Part shown: positions 10,073 to 19,385 of the stretch, in pieces
Layout of the letters: each line of letters starts with the position of its first letter
Numbering within the stretch: the stretch's first letter is position 1
NCBI RefSeq assembly: GCF_003609775.1
Contig: NZ_AP018049.1
Location: forward strand, 248,001 to 312,000
DNA length: 64,000 bases
Source: Prevotella melaninogenica
Lineage (GTDB): Bacteria; Bacteroidota; Bacteroidia; Bacteroidales; Bacteroidaceae
Direction: 5' to 3'
Translations under genes and position numbers: made by a program
The notes under the pieces: generated by a model
The model's input: only the letters and a program-made list of their open reading frames with translations
Told to the model about the DNA's origin: nothing
The model's database searches: none

Positions 10073-13000
10073 ATGGAAAAAAGACTAATGATGTTTTTAG
10101 TCGGCTTATTCCTAAGTTTAGGAACAGCGCTGGCGCAAACAGAGATTAGCGGAACTGTAGTCTCCACAGATGATGGACAGCCAGTTGTTGGTGCGTCTAT
10201 CCTCGTGTCTGGTACACAGACGGGTACTGTAACAGATGTTGATGGTAAGTTCCGTCTCTCAGCACCTGCAGGTGTTAAGTTGGTTGTGTCTTATGTTGGA
10301 ATGAAAACAAAGACAGTTACAGCAACTAATAACATGAAAGTTAGCTTAGCACCTGATGATAAGAATCTTGAAGAGGTCGTAATTGTTGCCTATGGTACTG
10401 CTAAGCGTCAATCAATTACGGGTTCTGTAGCTGTTGTAGACTCTAAGAAGATCGGCGATCGTATCAGTACAACTGTAACGGGTGCGCTGGAAGGTTCTGC
10501 CCCTGGTGTTCAGGTAAATAACTCTTATGGTGAACCTGGTGCTACACCAAAGATTCACATCCGTGGTGTGGGTACATTGGTTAAAGATGCAGACCAGCCT
10601 CTTTATATTGTTGATGGTACTCCATTTGAAGGCAATATTGCCGAGTTAAATCCAAGCGACATCGAGTCTATGTCTGTCTTGAAGGACGCTTCTTCTGCAG
10701 CTCTCTATGGTAACCGTGCGGCTAATGGCGTTGTCTTGATTACAACAAAGAAGGCTAAGTTCTCTACTAAGCCAAATATTACTTTGAAGATGGATCAAGG
10801 TTTCTACAGACGTGGTATTGCAGAATATGATCGTTTGAATGCTAACGAATGGATGGAAGCTTCTTGGGTAGCAATGAAGAATTATGCGCTCTCAGGTGGT
10901 ATCGCTTCTACAGAAGCTGCAGCTGGAACTTATGCAACGCAGCACTTGGTGCCTGATTATGTGAAGCGTAATATCTATAATGGAGCCGATGATGCTCTCT
11001 TTGATGCAAATGGTAAGTTGACTGCTGCTATGCGCACTGGTTATGATGACCTTGATTGGCAGAAGGCTGTTGAGCGTACTGGTCACCGTCAGGAGTATAA
11101 CCTCTCTGCAGCTGTAGCAAGTGATAAGTATAATATCTATTCTTCTGCTGGTTATCTGAATGAGCAGGGTTATACATTGAACTCTGGATATGAGCGTTTT
11201 ACTGGTCGTATCAATACGAATTATAATGCTAATAAGTGGCTCGAGTTAGGATTGAACCTCTCTGGTACTTCTTCAGTAAGAAGCTATAATTCAAATGCAA
11301 ATGGTAATATGTATGCTAACCCATTCTATATAACTCGTTACATGGCTCCGGTTTATCCTGTTTATTTGCATAATGCTGATGGTACATACGCTTTAGATGC
11401 AGATGGTAATAAGCAGTATGATACCACATCTGAGTATCTTGGCAACCGTAACCTCCCATACGAGATGACAATGGACATGGACCGCGTGCGTAGAAACGTT
11501 TTGGACGGTTTGATTTATACAAAGATTACTTTACCATACGGTTTCTCTTTGTCTGGAAAGGTGAACTTGAACCATGCTAATACAAACCGTCAGACCTATA
11601 ACAACCCTGTTATTGGTGATGGTGCTTCTAACAACGGTCGTTTGTCAGAGTATGCTAACCAGTATATCTCTTATACAGGACAGGAACTCTTGAATTGGGA
11701 TCATAATTTTAATCTCCACCATGTTGATGTTCTTCTCGGTCATGAGAATTATAGCTGGAATCGTAAGTATGCACGTGTCATGAACACGAATGCTGCTATT
11801 GCAGGCTTGCGCGCCCTGAGTAACTTCGTATTAAATACTGATACAGAAGGCTATTTTGAGGATTATAGAACTGAGTCTTATCTTGGTCGTCTTCGTTACA
11901 ACTTTGATGAGAAATACTTCTTTGACTTCTCTCTTCGTCGTGATGGTTCTTCTAAGTTCCACAAGGATAAGCGTTGGGGTAACTTCTTCTCTGCTGGTGT
12001 AAACTGGAATATCAAGAAAGAGAAGTTCATGGAGAAAGTAAAGTGGGTTGATGCTTTACGTGCTCGTGCTTCATACGGTGAGGTAGGTAACGATGCTGCT
12101 GTTAATTTCTATGGTTATCAGGCACTTTATTACATTACTAAGAATGGTGGTAACCCTGCTTTGGTACGTCAGAAATTGGCTGCTCTCGACTTGAAGTGGG
12201 AGACAACTCAGACACTTGACTTTGGCGTTGAGGGTACGCTCTTTGATCGTTTGAACTTCAGCTTGGGTTATTTCGACAAGCGTTCTAAGGATTTGCTCTT
12301 CGAGGTTCGTTTCCCATTGTCAGCAGGTTCATTCTTTGGTAATGATGCTATTGAGAACCTTACACAGTATCAGAATATTGGTACTATCTCTAACCGTGGT
12401 TTCGAGATTATGTTGAGTGGTGATGTCGTACGCTCTAAGGATTGGACATGGAACCTCTCATTCGATGCTACTACATTGAAGAATAAGGTACTCAAATTGC
12501 CTAAGGGTGAAGATATCTTACATGGTCAGCAGAATTATTCTGAGGGACACTCTGCTTATGAGTGGTACACTTATCACTTCGTAGGTGTTGATCAGATGAC
12601 TGGTAAGGCTCTCTATGACCTTGATCCGAAAAAGGAGGCGGCTGCTTCTGCAGCAGGTGACCTCGTTGAAATCAATGGAACAAAGTACACTACATCTACT
12701 TCTCAGGCAATCCGTAAGTGGGCTGGTACAGCACTTCCTTCGGTTTATGGATCATTTAGCTCTAACCTTCGTTGGAAGGACTTGAGTCTGACAATGTTGA
12801 TGACTTATAGCCTTGGTGGTAAGACTATGGATGGTTCTTATAGAACATTGATGTCTACTGCTTCTGCTTCTACTGCAGCAGCACTTCATAGAGACGTGCT
12901 CAACTCTTGGAGCGGTGCCCCTAATGGTATGACAGCTACTTCTCCTAACCGTATTGATCCTAATGGCACACCTATCCTTGATTTCAATGGTAGCAATGAT

Positions 13001-13258
13001 AATAATGCTATTAGTGACCGTTGGTTGACAAGTTCTTCTTATCTCATTATGAAGAATATTATGCTCACTTATCGTTTGCCAAAGGCTTTGGTAACAAAGT
13101 GGGGTCTTAGTGGTGTTTCTGTAAAGGCTGGTGTTGAGAATCTCTTCACACTCACAGGTCGTAAGGGTATGAACCCACAGTATAGTTTTGCTGGTGGAAG
13201 TGACGATACTTATGTATCTGCACGTGTGTTCAACTTCGGTTTGACAGTGGATCTCTAA
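10073..13258 (+). CDS. SusC/RagA-family TonB-linked outer membrane protein
   Basis: TonB-dependent porin that imports an oligosaccharide or peptide ligand captured by its SusD partner. It has 1061 residues: a signal peptide (to ALA-Q, about residue 22), a carboxypeptidase-D-like regulatory domain (EISGTVVSTDDGQPVVGA onward, about residues 24-95), a TonB box-like EEVVIVAYG near 102, a plug domain with RGVGTL and YIVDGTP, and a 22-strand-type barrel ending FGLTVDL. The usual SusC signature (SVLKDASSAALYGNRAANGVVLITTKK in sense) is intact. The SusD partner follows after 27 bp. The ligand cannot be read from sequence, and no glycoside hydrolase is adjacent. Confidence 0.93.
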   Translation: MEKRLMMFLVGLFLSLGTALAQTEISGTVVSTDDGQPVVGASILVSGTQTGTVTDVDGKFRLSAPAGVKLVVSYVGMKTKTVTATNNMKVSLAPDDKNLEEVVIVAYGTAKRQSITGSVAVVDSKKIGDRISTTVTGALEGSAPGVQVNNSYGEPGATPKIHIRGVGTLVKDADQPLYIVDGTPFEGNIAELNPSDIESMSVLKDASSAALYGNRAANGVVLITTKKAKFSTKPNITLKMDQGFYRRGIAEYDRLNANEWMEASWVAMKNYALSGGIASTEAAAGTYATQHLVPDYVKRNIYNGADDALFDANGKLTAAMRTGYDDLDWQKAVERTGHRQEYNLSAAVASDKYNIYSSAGYLNEQGYTLNSGYERFTGRINTNYNANKWLELGLNLSGTSSVRSYNSNANGNMYANPFYITRYMAPVYPVYLHNADGTYALDADGNKQYDTTSEYLGNRNLPYEMTMDMDRVRRNVLDGLIYTKITLPYGFSLSGKVNLNHANTNRQTYNNPVIGDGASNNGRLSEYANQYISYTGQELLNWDHNFNLHHVDVLLGHENYSWNRKYARVMNTNAAIAGLRALSNFVLNTDTEGYFEDYRTESYLGRLRYNFDEKYFFDFSLRRDGSSKFHKDKRWGNFFSAGVNWNIKKEKFMEKVKWVDALRARASYGEVGNDAAVNFYGYQALYYITKNGGNPALVRQKLAALDLKWETTQTLDFGVEGTLFDRLNFSLGYFDKRSKDLLFEVRFPLSAGSFFGNDAIENLTQYQNIGTISNRGFEIMLSGDVVRSKDWTWNLSFDATTLKNKVLKLPKGEDILHGQQNYSEGHSAYEWYTYHFVGVDQMTGKALYDLDPKKEAAASAAGDLVEINGTKYTTSTSQAIRKWAGTALPSVYGSFSSNLRWKDLSLTMLMTYSLGGKTMDGSYRTLMSTASASTAAALHRDVLNSWSGAPNGMTATSPNRIDPNGTPILDFNGSNDNNAISDRWLTSSSYLIMKNIMLTYRLPKALVTKWGLSGVSVKAGVENLFTLTGRKGMNPQYSFAGGSDDTYVSARVFNFGLTVDL

Positions 13259-13285
13259 TATTGTAGAATTTAAAAAACGAATAAT

Positions 13286-14905
13286 ATGAAATATTCAATA
13301 AATAAATTCACAGCAGGGGCTTTAATTGCTGTAGCTGCAATAACAGCATCTTGCTCCGGTGACTACCTCAATGTTTCACCTGCTGAATCGGCAGAGCCGT
13401 CAGCAGCATACGCTACGACAAGTAATGCACGTAATACCTTGAATGGTATTGCAAAGTCAATGAGCGTACAGCAGAGTTACTATAGTCAGGGTTTTGCGGG
13501 TGAGAATGCGATTATGCGTCTATATGAGAACCTTCCAAGTCAGAACTATAACTATAACCGTTATGCTTCTGGTTGGGCTCCTATCCATAATCAGACATTC
13601 CACTTCCGTTCAACAAGTATCTATGATTCTTATGCGTGGACTTATTACTACCAGATCATTAACAATGCAAATGCTCTCCTTGCAAACATTGATAATGCTA
13701 CGGGTAGTGAGGCTGACAGAAAGTTTATCAAGGCTTCTGCATTGACCTTCCGTGCATACGCATTTGAGAAGTTGGCACACTATTACTGCTATCGTTGGCA
13801 GGATAGTAACAATGGTGCCTCTACGGGATTGCCTTTGCGTATTGATACCTCTACGGGTGAACTGAAGGCTTCAACACTTGCTGAGACTTACGCTCAGATT
13901 TACAAGGACTGTCAGGAGGCTATCAAGCTCTTCACTGAGAGTGGTGTGACACGTTCAACAGCTGAGTGTTGGATTCCTGACTTGAATACCGCTTATGCAG
14001 TTTATGCACGTGCAGCATTGACTCGTCAGGACTATGCCACAGCTTTGGCACAGGCTAAGTTGGCGCAGAGTAAGCGTCCTTTGATGACTGGTGATGCATA
14101 CGCTACTGGTTTCTATAAGCCAAATGATGAGTGGATCCTTGGTAGCTATGGCGATGCAAGTGAGCAGAACTGGTATTGGGCTTATGGTGTACAGGGTGCT
14201 TGTAATGGTTACTATGCAAGTAGTCAGAGTACGGGTGCTGGTACTATCGGTCATGAGTTGATTACACGTATTCCTAATAATGATGCTCGTAAGCAGCTCT
14301 TTATCACTGCTGATAAATTCCGCAGTATTGACATTACTGACAATGCACAGGTAAACCAGACCTATGGTATCTTGGGTATGGGTAATGAGAGTGTGTTGGC
14401 ACAGGCTGACTCTATCGTTAAGAAGCATCAGATTTCAGGCCTCTCTGCAGCTTATGCTTCTGGTTATATCTACTTGGATAGCCACATGAAGTTCTGGGTA
14501 ACTGCACAGCCGGGTGTTAGTTATGTTCCTTTCATCCGTTCAAGTGAGATGGTGCTTATCGAGGCTGAGGCTAATTACTTCTTAGGTAACACTGCTGATG
14601 CACAGGCTGCATTGGTTAAACTGAATGCTACAACTGGTCGTAACGCAAGCTATACTTGTACAAAGACAGGTACTGACCTCTTTGAGGAAATCAAGGATTA
14701 CCGTGAGGTTGAGCTTTGGGGTGAAGGCTTTGCGTGGAGTGATTACAAGCGTTGGAATATTCCTGTTGTTCGCCACTCATTTGCTGAAGGTGGTAATGCA
14801 CATGCAGCTGTTGCTAAAACTATTGCTGTAGACTTCGGTAACAAGTGGACTTGGGTGGTTCCACAGAACGAGATTGACTATAATGATCTTTTGAAGAACG
14901 AGTAA
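13286..14905 (+). CDS. SusD/RagB-family outer membrane lipoprotein
   Basis: Surface lipoprotein that caps the SusC barrel and binds the nutrient ligand. It has 539 residues. A lipobox ITASC gives lipidation at C23. The following part has TPR-like helices (for example AYAFEKLAHYYCYRW), and the C-terminal region (YREVELWGEGFAWSDYKRW) is typical of the SusD/RagB family. It is co-transcribed with the upstream SusC gene, and a strong terminator follows. Confidence 0.92.
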   Translation: MKYSINKFTAGALIAVAAITASCSGDYLNVSPAESAEPSAAYATTSNARNTLNGIAKSMSVQQSYYSQGFAGENAIMRLYENLPSQNYNYNRYASGWAPIHNQTFHFRSTSIYDSYAWTYYYQIINNANALLANIDNATGSEADRKFIKASALTFRAYAFEKLAHYYCYRWQDSNNGASTGLPLRIDTSTGELKASTLAETYAQIYKDCQEAIKLFTESGVTRSTAECWIPDLNTAYAVYARAALTRQDYATALAQAKLAQSKRPLMTGDAYATGFYKPNDEWILGSYGDASEQNWYWAYGVQGACNGYYASSQSTGAGTIGHELITRIPNNDARKQLFITADKFRSIDITDNAQVNQTYGILGMGNESVLAQADSIVKKHQISGLSAAYASGYIYLDSHMKFWVTAQPGVSYVPFIRSSEMVLIEAEANYFLGNTADAQAALVKLNATTGRNASYTCTKTGTDLFEEIKDYREVELWGEGFAWSDYKRWNIPVVRHSFAEGGNAHAAVAKTIAVDFGNKWTWVVPQNEIDYNDLLKNE

Positions 14906-14925
14906 GTCGTAAGTTTTTATAAATA

Positions 14926-14962
14926 GAAAGGCGGAAAGAGTAGGTCTCTTTTCGCCTTTTTG
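14926..14962 (+). terminator. Terminator of the SusC/SusD operon
   Basis: A stem AAAGGCGgAAAGAG / CTCTTTTCGCCTTT with the short loop TAGGT is followed by Ts. Confidence 0.85.
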
Positions 14963-15026
14963 TGTTATCTCTATTTAATTTGGCTCATTTGGTTCTCAAG
15001 TGACATAGTAGTTATTCCTTATTGTA

Positions 15027-15120
15027 TTTTTGCTGTCACTACTGTCACATAAAGTATTCTTCTAACTTGTTAGTTACCAGTAGTGTTATGTGAAATGTTA
15101 AAAGTGACAGCAAATCAATT
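15027..15120 (+). mobile_element. MITE-like element, copy A
   Basis: About 94 bp bounded by TTTGCTGTCACT and AGTGACAGCAAAT, which are inverted repeats, with no ORF. It aligns along its length, in reverse orientation, to 34867-34959. Shared blocks are GCTGTCACTnCTGTCA, ACTTnTTAGTT and GTTAAAAGTGACAGCAAAT. No transposase is in the window. It lies between a terminator and the WYL regulator. Confidence 0.65.
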
Positions 15121-15322
15121 TAAAAGTATTTTTGTAAAAAGCATAATAATCTTGTGTTTGTTAAGGAACCTTTATCTCTCAATATCGGAAGAAACTTTTA
15201 TTATAGACGGAAATGTATGTGGACTAAGTTATATTAGATTATGATTAAAGATAAAAAACGTTGCACAGGTTAATAAAAGTGTTGTTTCTGCGTTATATAT
15301 TATATTTCTATTTATTGTAAGA

Positions 15323-16243
15323 ATGAGGTTTGATAAACTAAAGAAACAGTTAGAGCTGTTGATTCTATTGTCAGACGGACGTAACTATACTGTCGAAGAG
15401 TTGTGTGAGCGGATGGATTTATCACGTAGGAATTTCTATTACCTACTTGACTTCATCAAGCACGCAGGCTTTATCGTGTTCAAGAGTCAGGGATATTATC
15501 ATATTGACCGTCGCTCTCCTTTCTTCACACAGTTGCTGCAAACGATTCAGTTTACAGATAAAGATGTGAAGACAATCCATAGTGTACTGACGATGGCTGG
15601 CAATGATAGTGAGATGGTGAACCAACTAAGGCAGAAGTTAGAAAGCACTTATAACTTTTCTGTGTCAGCCGATTCGCCTATTCATCGCCAGATGGATAGT
15701 AATATGAAACTGTTGCGTAAGGCTATGGCAGAGAAGAAAACGGTTAGAATAATTGGATATTCAAGCCCACATAGTCACTCTGTTAAGGATCGTCTTGTAG
15801 AACCTTTTCTCTTGTTGCATAACAATGAGGACGTTCGTTGTCATGAATTGGTGTCGAAACAGAATAAGACATTTAAGATTTCACGTATGACGGGTGTGGA
15901 AATATTAGATACACCCTGGCTTCATGAAGATAAACATAGGCAGGTGTTTACGGATATTTTTATGTTTAGTAGTGAGGAGCGACATCGTGTGAGATTGCGC
16001 TTAGGACAGTTGTCACACAACCTCTTTAAGGAGGAGTATCCACAAGGTGCACATTATATTACTCCAATAGAGGAAGGCTCGTGGCTTTTAGATATAGAAG
16101 TATGCGATTATCGTGGTTTAGGTCGCTTCGTCCTTGGACTCTTCAAAGATATAGAAATCATTGAGGGAGATGGTTTCAAGGCGTATATGAGAGCGGAAAT
16201 AGAAAGCCTTATAGACTCGTCAAACCAACTATTGCAGAAGTAG
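15323..16243 (+). CDS. WYL-domain transcriptional regulator (DeoR-type HTH)
   Basis: The 306-residue protein has an N-terminal winged helix (residues about 1-60, with YTVEELCERMDLSRRNFYYLL as the helix-turn-helix) and a C-terminal WYL-like ligand-sensing region (about 130-215). The WYL tripeptide itself is not kept: the aligned position reads CHEL in DVRCHELVSK. It stands between the SusC/SusD operon and a secreted esterase, so it may regulate one of them, but the sequence shows no operator to prove this. No clear TAnnTTTG box precedes it; a MITE-like element sits just upstream. Confidence 0.8.
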   Translation: MRFDKLKKQLELLILLSDGRNYTVEELCERMDLSRRNFYYLLDFIKHAGFIVFKSQGYYHIDRRSPFFTQLLQTIQFTDKDVKTIHSVLTMAGNDSEMVNQLRQKLESTYNFSVSADSPIHRQMDSNMKLLRKAMAEKKTVRIIGYSSPHSHSVKDRLVEPFLLLHNNEDVRCHELVSKQNKTFKISRMTGVEILDTPWLHEDKHRQVFTDIFMFSSEERHRVRLRLGQLSHNLFKEEYPQGAHYITPIEEGSWLLDIEVCDYRGLGRFVLGLFKDIEIIEGDGFKAYMRAEIESLIDSSNQLLQK

Positions 16244-16383
16244 GAAAATCATTCTTTATTTTATTATTCATAACAAAACATCATTATTTATCATCAACCT
16301 TTCATCAATAGAAATATGTTTTCTAATATTATCTTTTAGTTGGAGACAATGATAGAGGATTGAGAGGTTTTAAATTCAGGACA

Positions 16384-17571
16384 ATGTTTACACGTAAGAT
16401 TTTATTCGTTTTATTGTTTTTTATTACTCTCAACGCTTATGCACAGCAAGAGCGTTGGGTAGGTACATGGGCTTGTGCGCCACAGACAGTTGATAAGGGT
16501 TTTATGCCTTATAATAACCAGATGACGAATCGCTCTGTGCGACAAGTTGTGAAGGTGAGTATCGGTGGTCCTGTTGTTCGTTTGCAGTTGAGTAATGAGA
16601 TGTCTTCTGAGCCTGTTGAGATTACCAGTGTTTACATTGCAAAGGCTGGAGAAGGCCCAGAGATACAGAAGAATTCTGTAAAGTATCTTCTCTTTAATAA
16701 TAAACGTCGGGTAACTATCGCTGCTGGTAAAGCTGTCTTTTCAGATGCGTTGACATTTGATTTACAACCGTTGGAACGTTTGTCAATTACTATTAATTAT
16801 TTTAAGGCACCGAAGGAACCTACTGTTCACATGGGTTCGCGTACTACATCTTATATATTACGTGGTGTGACAAATGCTAATACTGATTTCTCGACAGCCT
16901 TCAAAGAGGACCATTGGTTTAATATTTCTGCTATTGATGTCCTTGATGCATCTGCTTCCAGTGTGGCTATCCTTGGTAATAGTATTACTGATGGAAAAGG
17001 TTGTGTGACAAATGCACAAGATCGTTGGCCTGATTTTATGTCTGCAGTACTGAATGGAGAAAATGATTCAAAGAGTCCGAAAACGGGTGTGTTGAATCTT
17101 GGTATTGGGGATAATCGTATCCTCTCTGTCGGTTTAGGACAGCCAGGACAAGAGCGTTTCGATCGTGATATCTTGGGACAAAGAGGACTTCGTGCTGTAA
17201 TTATCTTTGAGGCTATTAATGATATCGGTACGTCAACCAATCCAGAAGAAACTGCTCGCCAATTGATAGAAGCTTATCAGGTGATGATTAAGAAGGCTCG
17301 CCAACGTGGTTTGAAGATTTATATGGGTACGATAACCCCTTTCAATGGCTGCAAGAATTATTTTACTGAGGAGCGTGAGGCTGCTCGTAAGACGGTGAAT
17401 GAATGGATAAGAAGCACTCGTGAAATTGACGGTTTCATCGACTTTGATACACTCATGCGTGATCCGTCATCACCCGACCACTTGCGTAAAGAATGGCAGA
17501 TAGGTGATTGGTTACATCCGAATCCTGCAGGTTATAAAGCGATGGGAGAGTATGCTGCAAAGAAGATGTAG
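16384..17571 (+). CDS. Secreted SGNH/GDSL-family hydrolase (esterase)
   Basis: Probable carbohydrate or lipid esterase. I chose the ATG at 16384 (MFTRKILFVLL), which gives a proper signal peptide ending NAYA-QQ; the in-frame TTG at 16360 would bury it. The 395-residue product has an N-terminal jelly-roll-like region (WVGTWACAPQ, GGPVVRLQLSNE) and then the SGNH domain: the block I motif ILGNSITDG with nucleophile S200, an asparagine block around AINDIGTS, and GDWLHPNPAGY with the catalytic Asp and His. This two-part layout is usual in secreted polysaccharide deacetylases. The substrate is unknown. Confidence 0.85.
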   Translation: MFTRKILFVLLFFITLNAYAQQERWVGTWACAPQTVDKGFMPYNNQMTNRSVRQVVKVSIGGPVVRLQLSNEMSSEPVEITSVYIAKAGEGPEIQKNSVKYLLFNNKRRVTIAAGKAVFSDALTFDLQPLERLSITINYFKAPKEPTVHMGSRTTSYILRGVTNANTDFSTAFKEDHWFNISAIDVLDASASSVAILGNSITDGKGCVTNAQDRWPDFMSAVLNGENDSKSPKTGVLNLGIGDNRILSVGLGQPGQERFDRDILGQRGLRAVIIFEAINDIGTSTNPEETARQLIEAYQVMIKKARQRGLKIYMGTITPFNGCKNYFTEEREAARKTVNEWIRSTREIDGFIDFDTLMRDPSSPDHLRKEWQIGDWLHPNPAGYKAMGEYAAKKM

Positions 17572-17806
17572 GGGTTATTTCCAACTCTTTTTAAAGAATG
17601 GAATGCTCCTTACTGATATGTATTGGTGAACGCTTCAGTTCAAGAAGTCTACTTGATCGCTCATAGGTTGAGAGGGCTATTAAATCTACCTTTTTCAAAT
17701 GCTCTCCTGTGTATCTGATTGTTATAACTTAATGACGAAGGTGTGTTAGGCATAAGGCTGATTTGTCCTCTGTTTCAAGTTCTATATCTGCTTCAGGAAG
17801 TTCTTC

Positions 17807-18958
17807 TTATGACTTTTCCATCTTCTTTTTCATTCTACTTTTAATCGATCTGATAGCTTGTGATGTACAACAGAAGGCTTCAGCTTTCTGCTCGTCGGTC
17901 ATTCCGTTGTGTTCCATTATATAGTAGAATGTCTCCTTTGGAGTGAACGCATAGCGGGGATTATTGATGACGTAGGCAAGGTCATAATCAAAGTTGGGCA
18001 TAATGGCGTTGAGTGCCTGCTGTTCACGTTTGCCCATTTGTGAGATATTTCCACCTTTTAGAATGGTGTAGAGAGTATCTACTCCCAACTTTGTTTGCTC
18101 GATGGAATCGGCTATTTTTGTATCTCCACTATGTGTTGGAGTCTTTTGTTTCAGCTCTTCTAACTCATTGATTTTACTGTCAACTTCTGCCTTCATCTCA
18201 TCAATGGTTGCATCTTTCCGTCGGAGTAATAGCTGAATATTCTGTTCAGTTTCCTCTTGTTGTTTCCTATATGCGTGTTGTTGTTGGTGCATACGTCGGC
18301 GAAACCACACTACGATACCAGTTGTAAGGAGTATAAGGAAGATAACAAGATAAGCGATATAGAGTTGTAATTGTAGGGTCTTACGCTGTGCGATAGCCAC
18401 TTCGTAGCGGTCTTGTATCTGTACAATCTCAATATCTTTTTCCGGTGAAACCGATAAAATTTGGCGTTTTTCGATGCGTGTTTTTAGTTCTTCGATGTGA
18501 CTTTCTTGGTCTTTACGAATACGAGGTTTGAAGGCTTCAGCCTTCTTAACGTACAATAGGGCAGAGTCACGTTGTCCCATTTGGTTAAAAACAGAGGCTT
18601 TACCGAGGTAAATGTCGGTGAGTCTGTGACTCTTCTTGCTATCATTAGCATATCGAGTAGTATGTTTGAAATAGTCAAGTGCTAATTTATAAGCACCATT
18701 TTGGGCATTCAAGAGGGCAATACGATAGTATGTAGCAAACTTCAAAGAGTCTTCTGTTACGTTGAAAAGGTGTTTTTCTGCCGATTTTAGCTGATACATC
18801 GCATTCCTTGTGTCATGCTTAGCCATGAAGAAAGTAGCACTATCGAGCCTCATACGAGTGATTCCTTCGTCTGTTGCGGGATAGTTGGGCAGTTTCCTTT
18901 GGCTGCATGAAAGCAATGTCAAAATACTAATCAGTAGTAAAATAGGCTTTTTATTCAT
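17807..18958 (-). CDS. Lipoprotein with TPR repeats, one TM segment, coiled coil and HTH-like C-terminus
   Basis: I set the start at 18958 (MNKKPILLLISILTLLSC, lipobox LLSC, lipid on C18). The longer frame adds 37 residues without a signal. Of 383 residues, about 30-180 are TPR-like helices (YQLKSAEKHLF, ALDYFKHTTRYA), about 198-220 form one transmembrane helix flanked by WFRRRM, then comes a coiled coil rich in Gln/Glu, and the C-terminus ends in a helix-turn-helix-like region (AEAFCCTSQAIRSIKSRMKKKM). This layout is known in Bacteroidales as a putative membrane-linked regulator. The -7 box ends only 6 nt before the ATG, so the mRNA may be almost leaderless. Confidence 0.75.
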   Translation of the reverse strand: MNKKPILLLISILTLLSCSQRKLPNYPATDEGITRMRLDSATFFMAKHDTRNAMYQLKSAEKHLFNVTEDSLKFATYYRIALLNAQNGAYKLALDYFKHTTRYANDSKKSHRLTDIYLGKASVFNQMGQRDSALLYVKKAEAFKPRIRKDQESHIEELKTRIEKRQILSVSPEKDIEIVQIQDRYEVAIAQRKTLQLQLYIAYLVIFLILLTTGIVVWFRRRMHQQQHAYRKQQEETEQNIQLLLRRKDATIDEMKAEVDSKINELEELKQKTPTHSGDTKIADSIEQTKLGVDTLYTILKGGNISQMGKREQQALNAIMPNFDYDLAYVINNPRYAFTPKETFYYIMEHNGMTDEQKAEAFCCTSQAIRSIKSRMKKKMEKS

Positions 18959-18963
18959 ATTTG

Positions 18964-18971
18964 CAAAGATA
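18964..18971 (-). promoter_or_regulatory. -7 box immediately before the TPR lipoprotein start
   Basis: TATCTTTG followed by C, on the minus strand, ends 6 nt before the ATG at 18958. Transcription would begin at or within a few bases of the start codon. Confidence 0.6.
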
Positions 18972-19185
18972 CACATTCTACTGCGTATTGCCAAATTAGG
19001 GTGAAAGGAAAGGGAGTGAAAAGTTATCTTAAAGCTCCATAAAGTGCGAAAACGAGGGAACATTTGCAAACTTTATTGTGTCAAAGAAATGATGTTGTTA
19101 ATTATAAGTAGCTGATAGTCAAATGTTATATTGTGTTGTATGTGTCAATGCTAATGGTGCTATTGCATTACTTTATATTCTTCTT

Positions 19186-19193
19186 TACCTTTG
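19186..19193 (+). promoter_or_regulatory. -7 box for the TonB-C-domain gene pair
   Basis: TACCTTTG followed by C. It predicts a leader of about 190 nt before the start at 19386. Confidence 0.6.
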
Positions 19194-19233
19194 CATCGAC
19201 AATAAGTTCCAATATATGTCATCTGCAATTCAT

Positions 19234-19280
19234 AAACCTGCGGCGGCGTGATTGCGTTTAAGCGTTGGCGCAGGTTTTAA
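19234..19280 (+). promoter_or_regulatory. Hairpin in the long 5' leader
   Basis: AAACCTGCG (19234-19242) pairs with CGCAGGTTT (19269-19277), followed by a weak TTTTAAATT tract. It could be an attenuator or a structured leader. A second small hairpin (GACTCTT/AAGAGTT) follows. No known riboswitch class is recognised. Confidence 0.45.
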
Positions 19281-19385
19281 ATTAAGAATGTTCGAAAGAC
19301 TCTTCAAAGCAAAGAGTTTGTTTATAATAATCTCTCGAAAGGCTGCGTTTAGTAGCTGTAAAGGAGAATAAAACAAAAGGTTTAT

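Noticed and set aside
10073..14905. A complete polysaccharide utilization locus
   Set aside because: No glycoside hydrolase, lyase or surface glycan-binding protein accompanies the SusC/SusD pair in the window.
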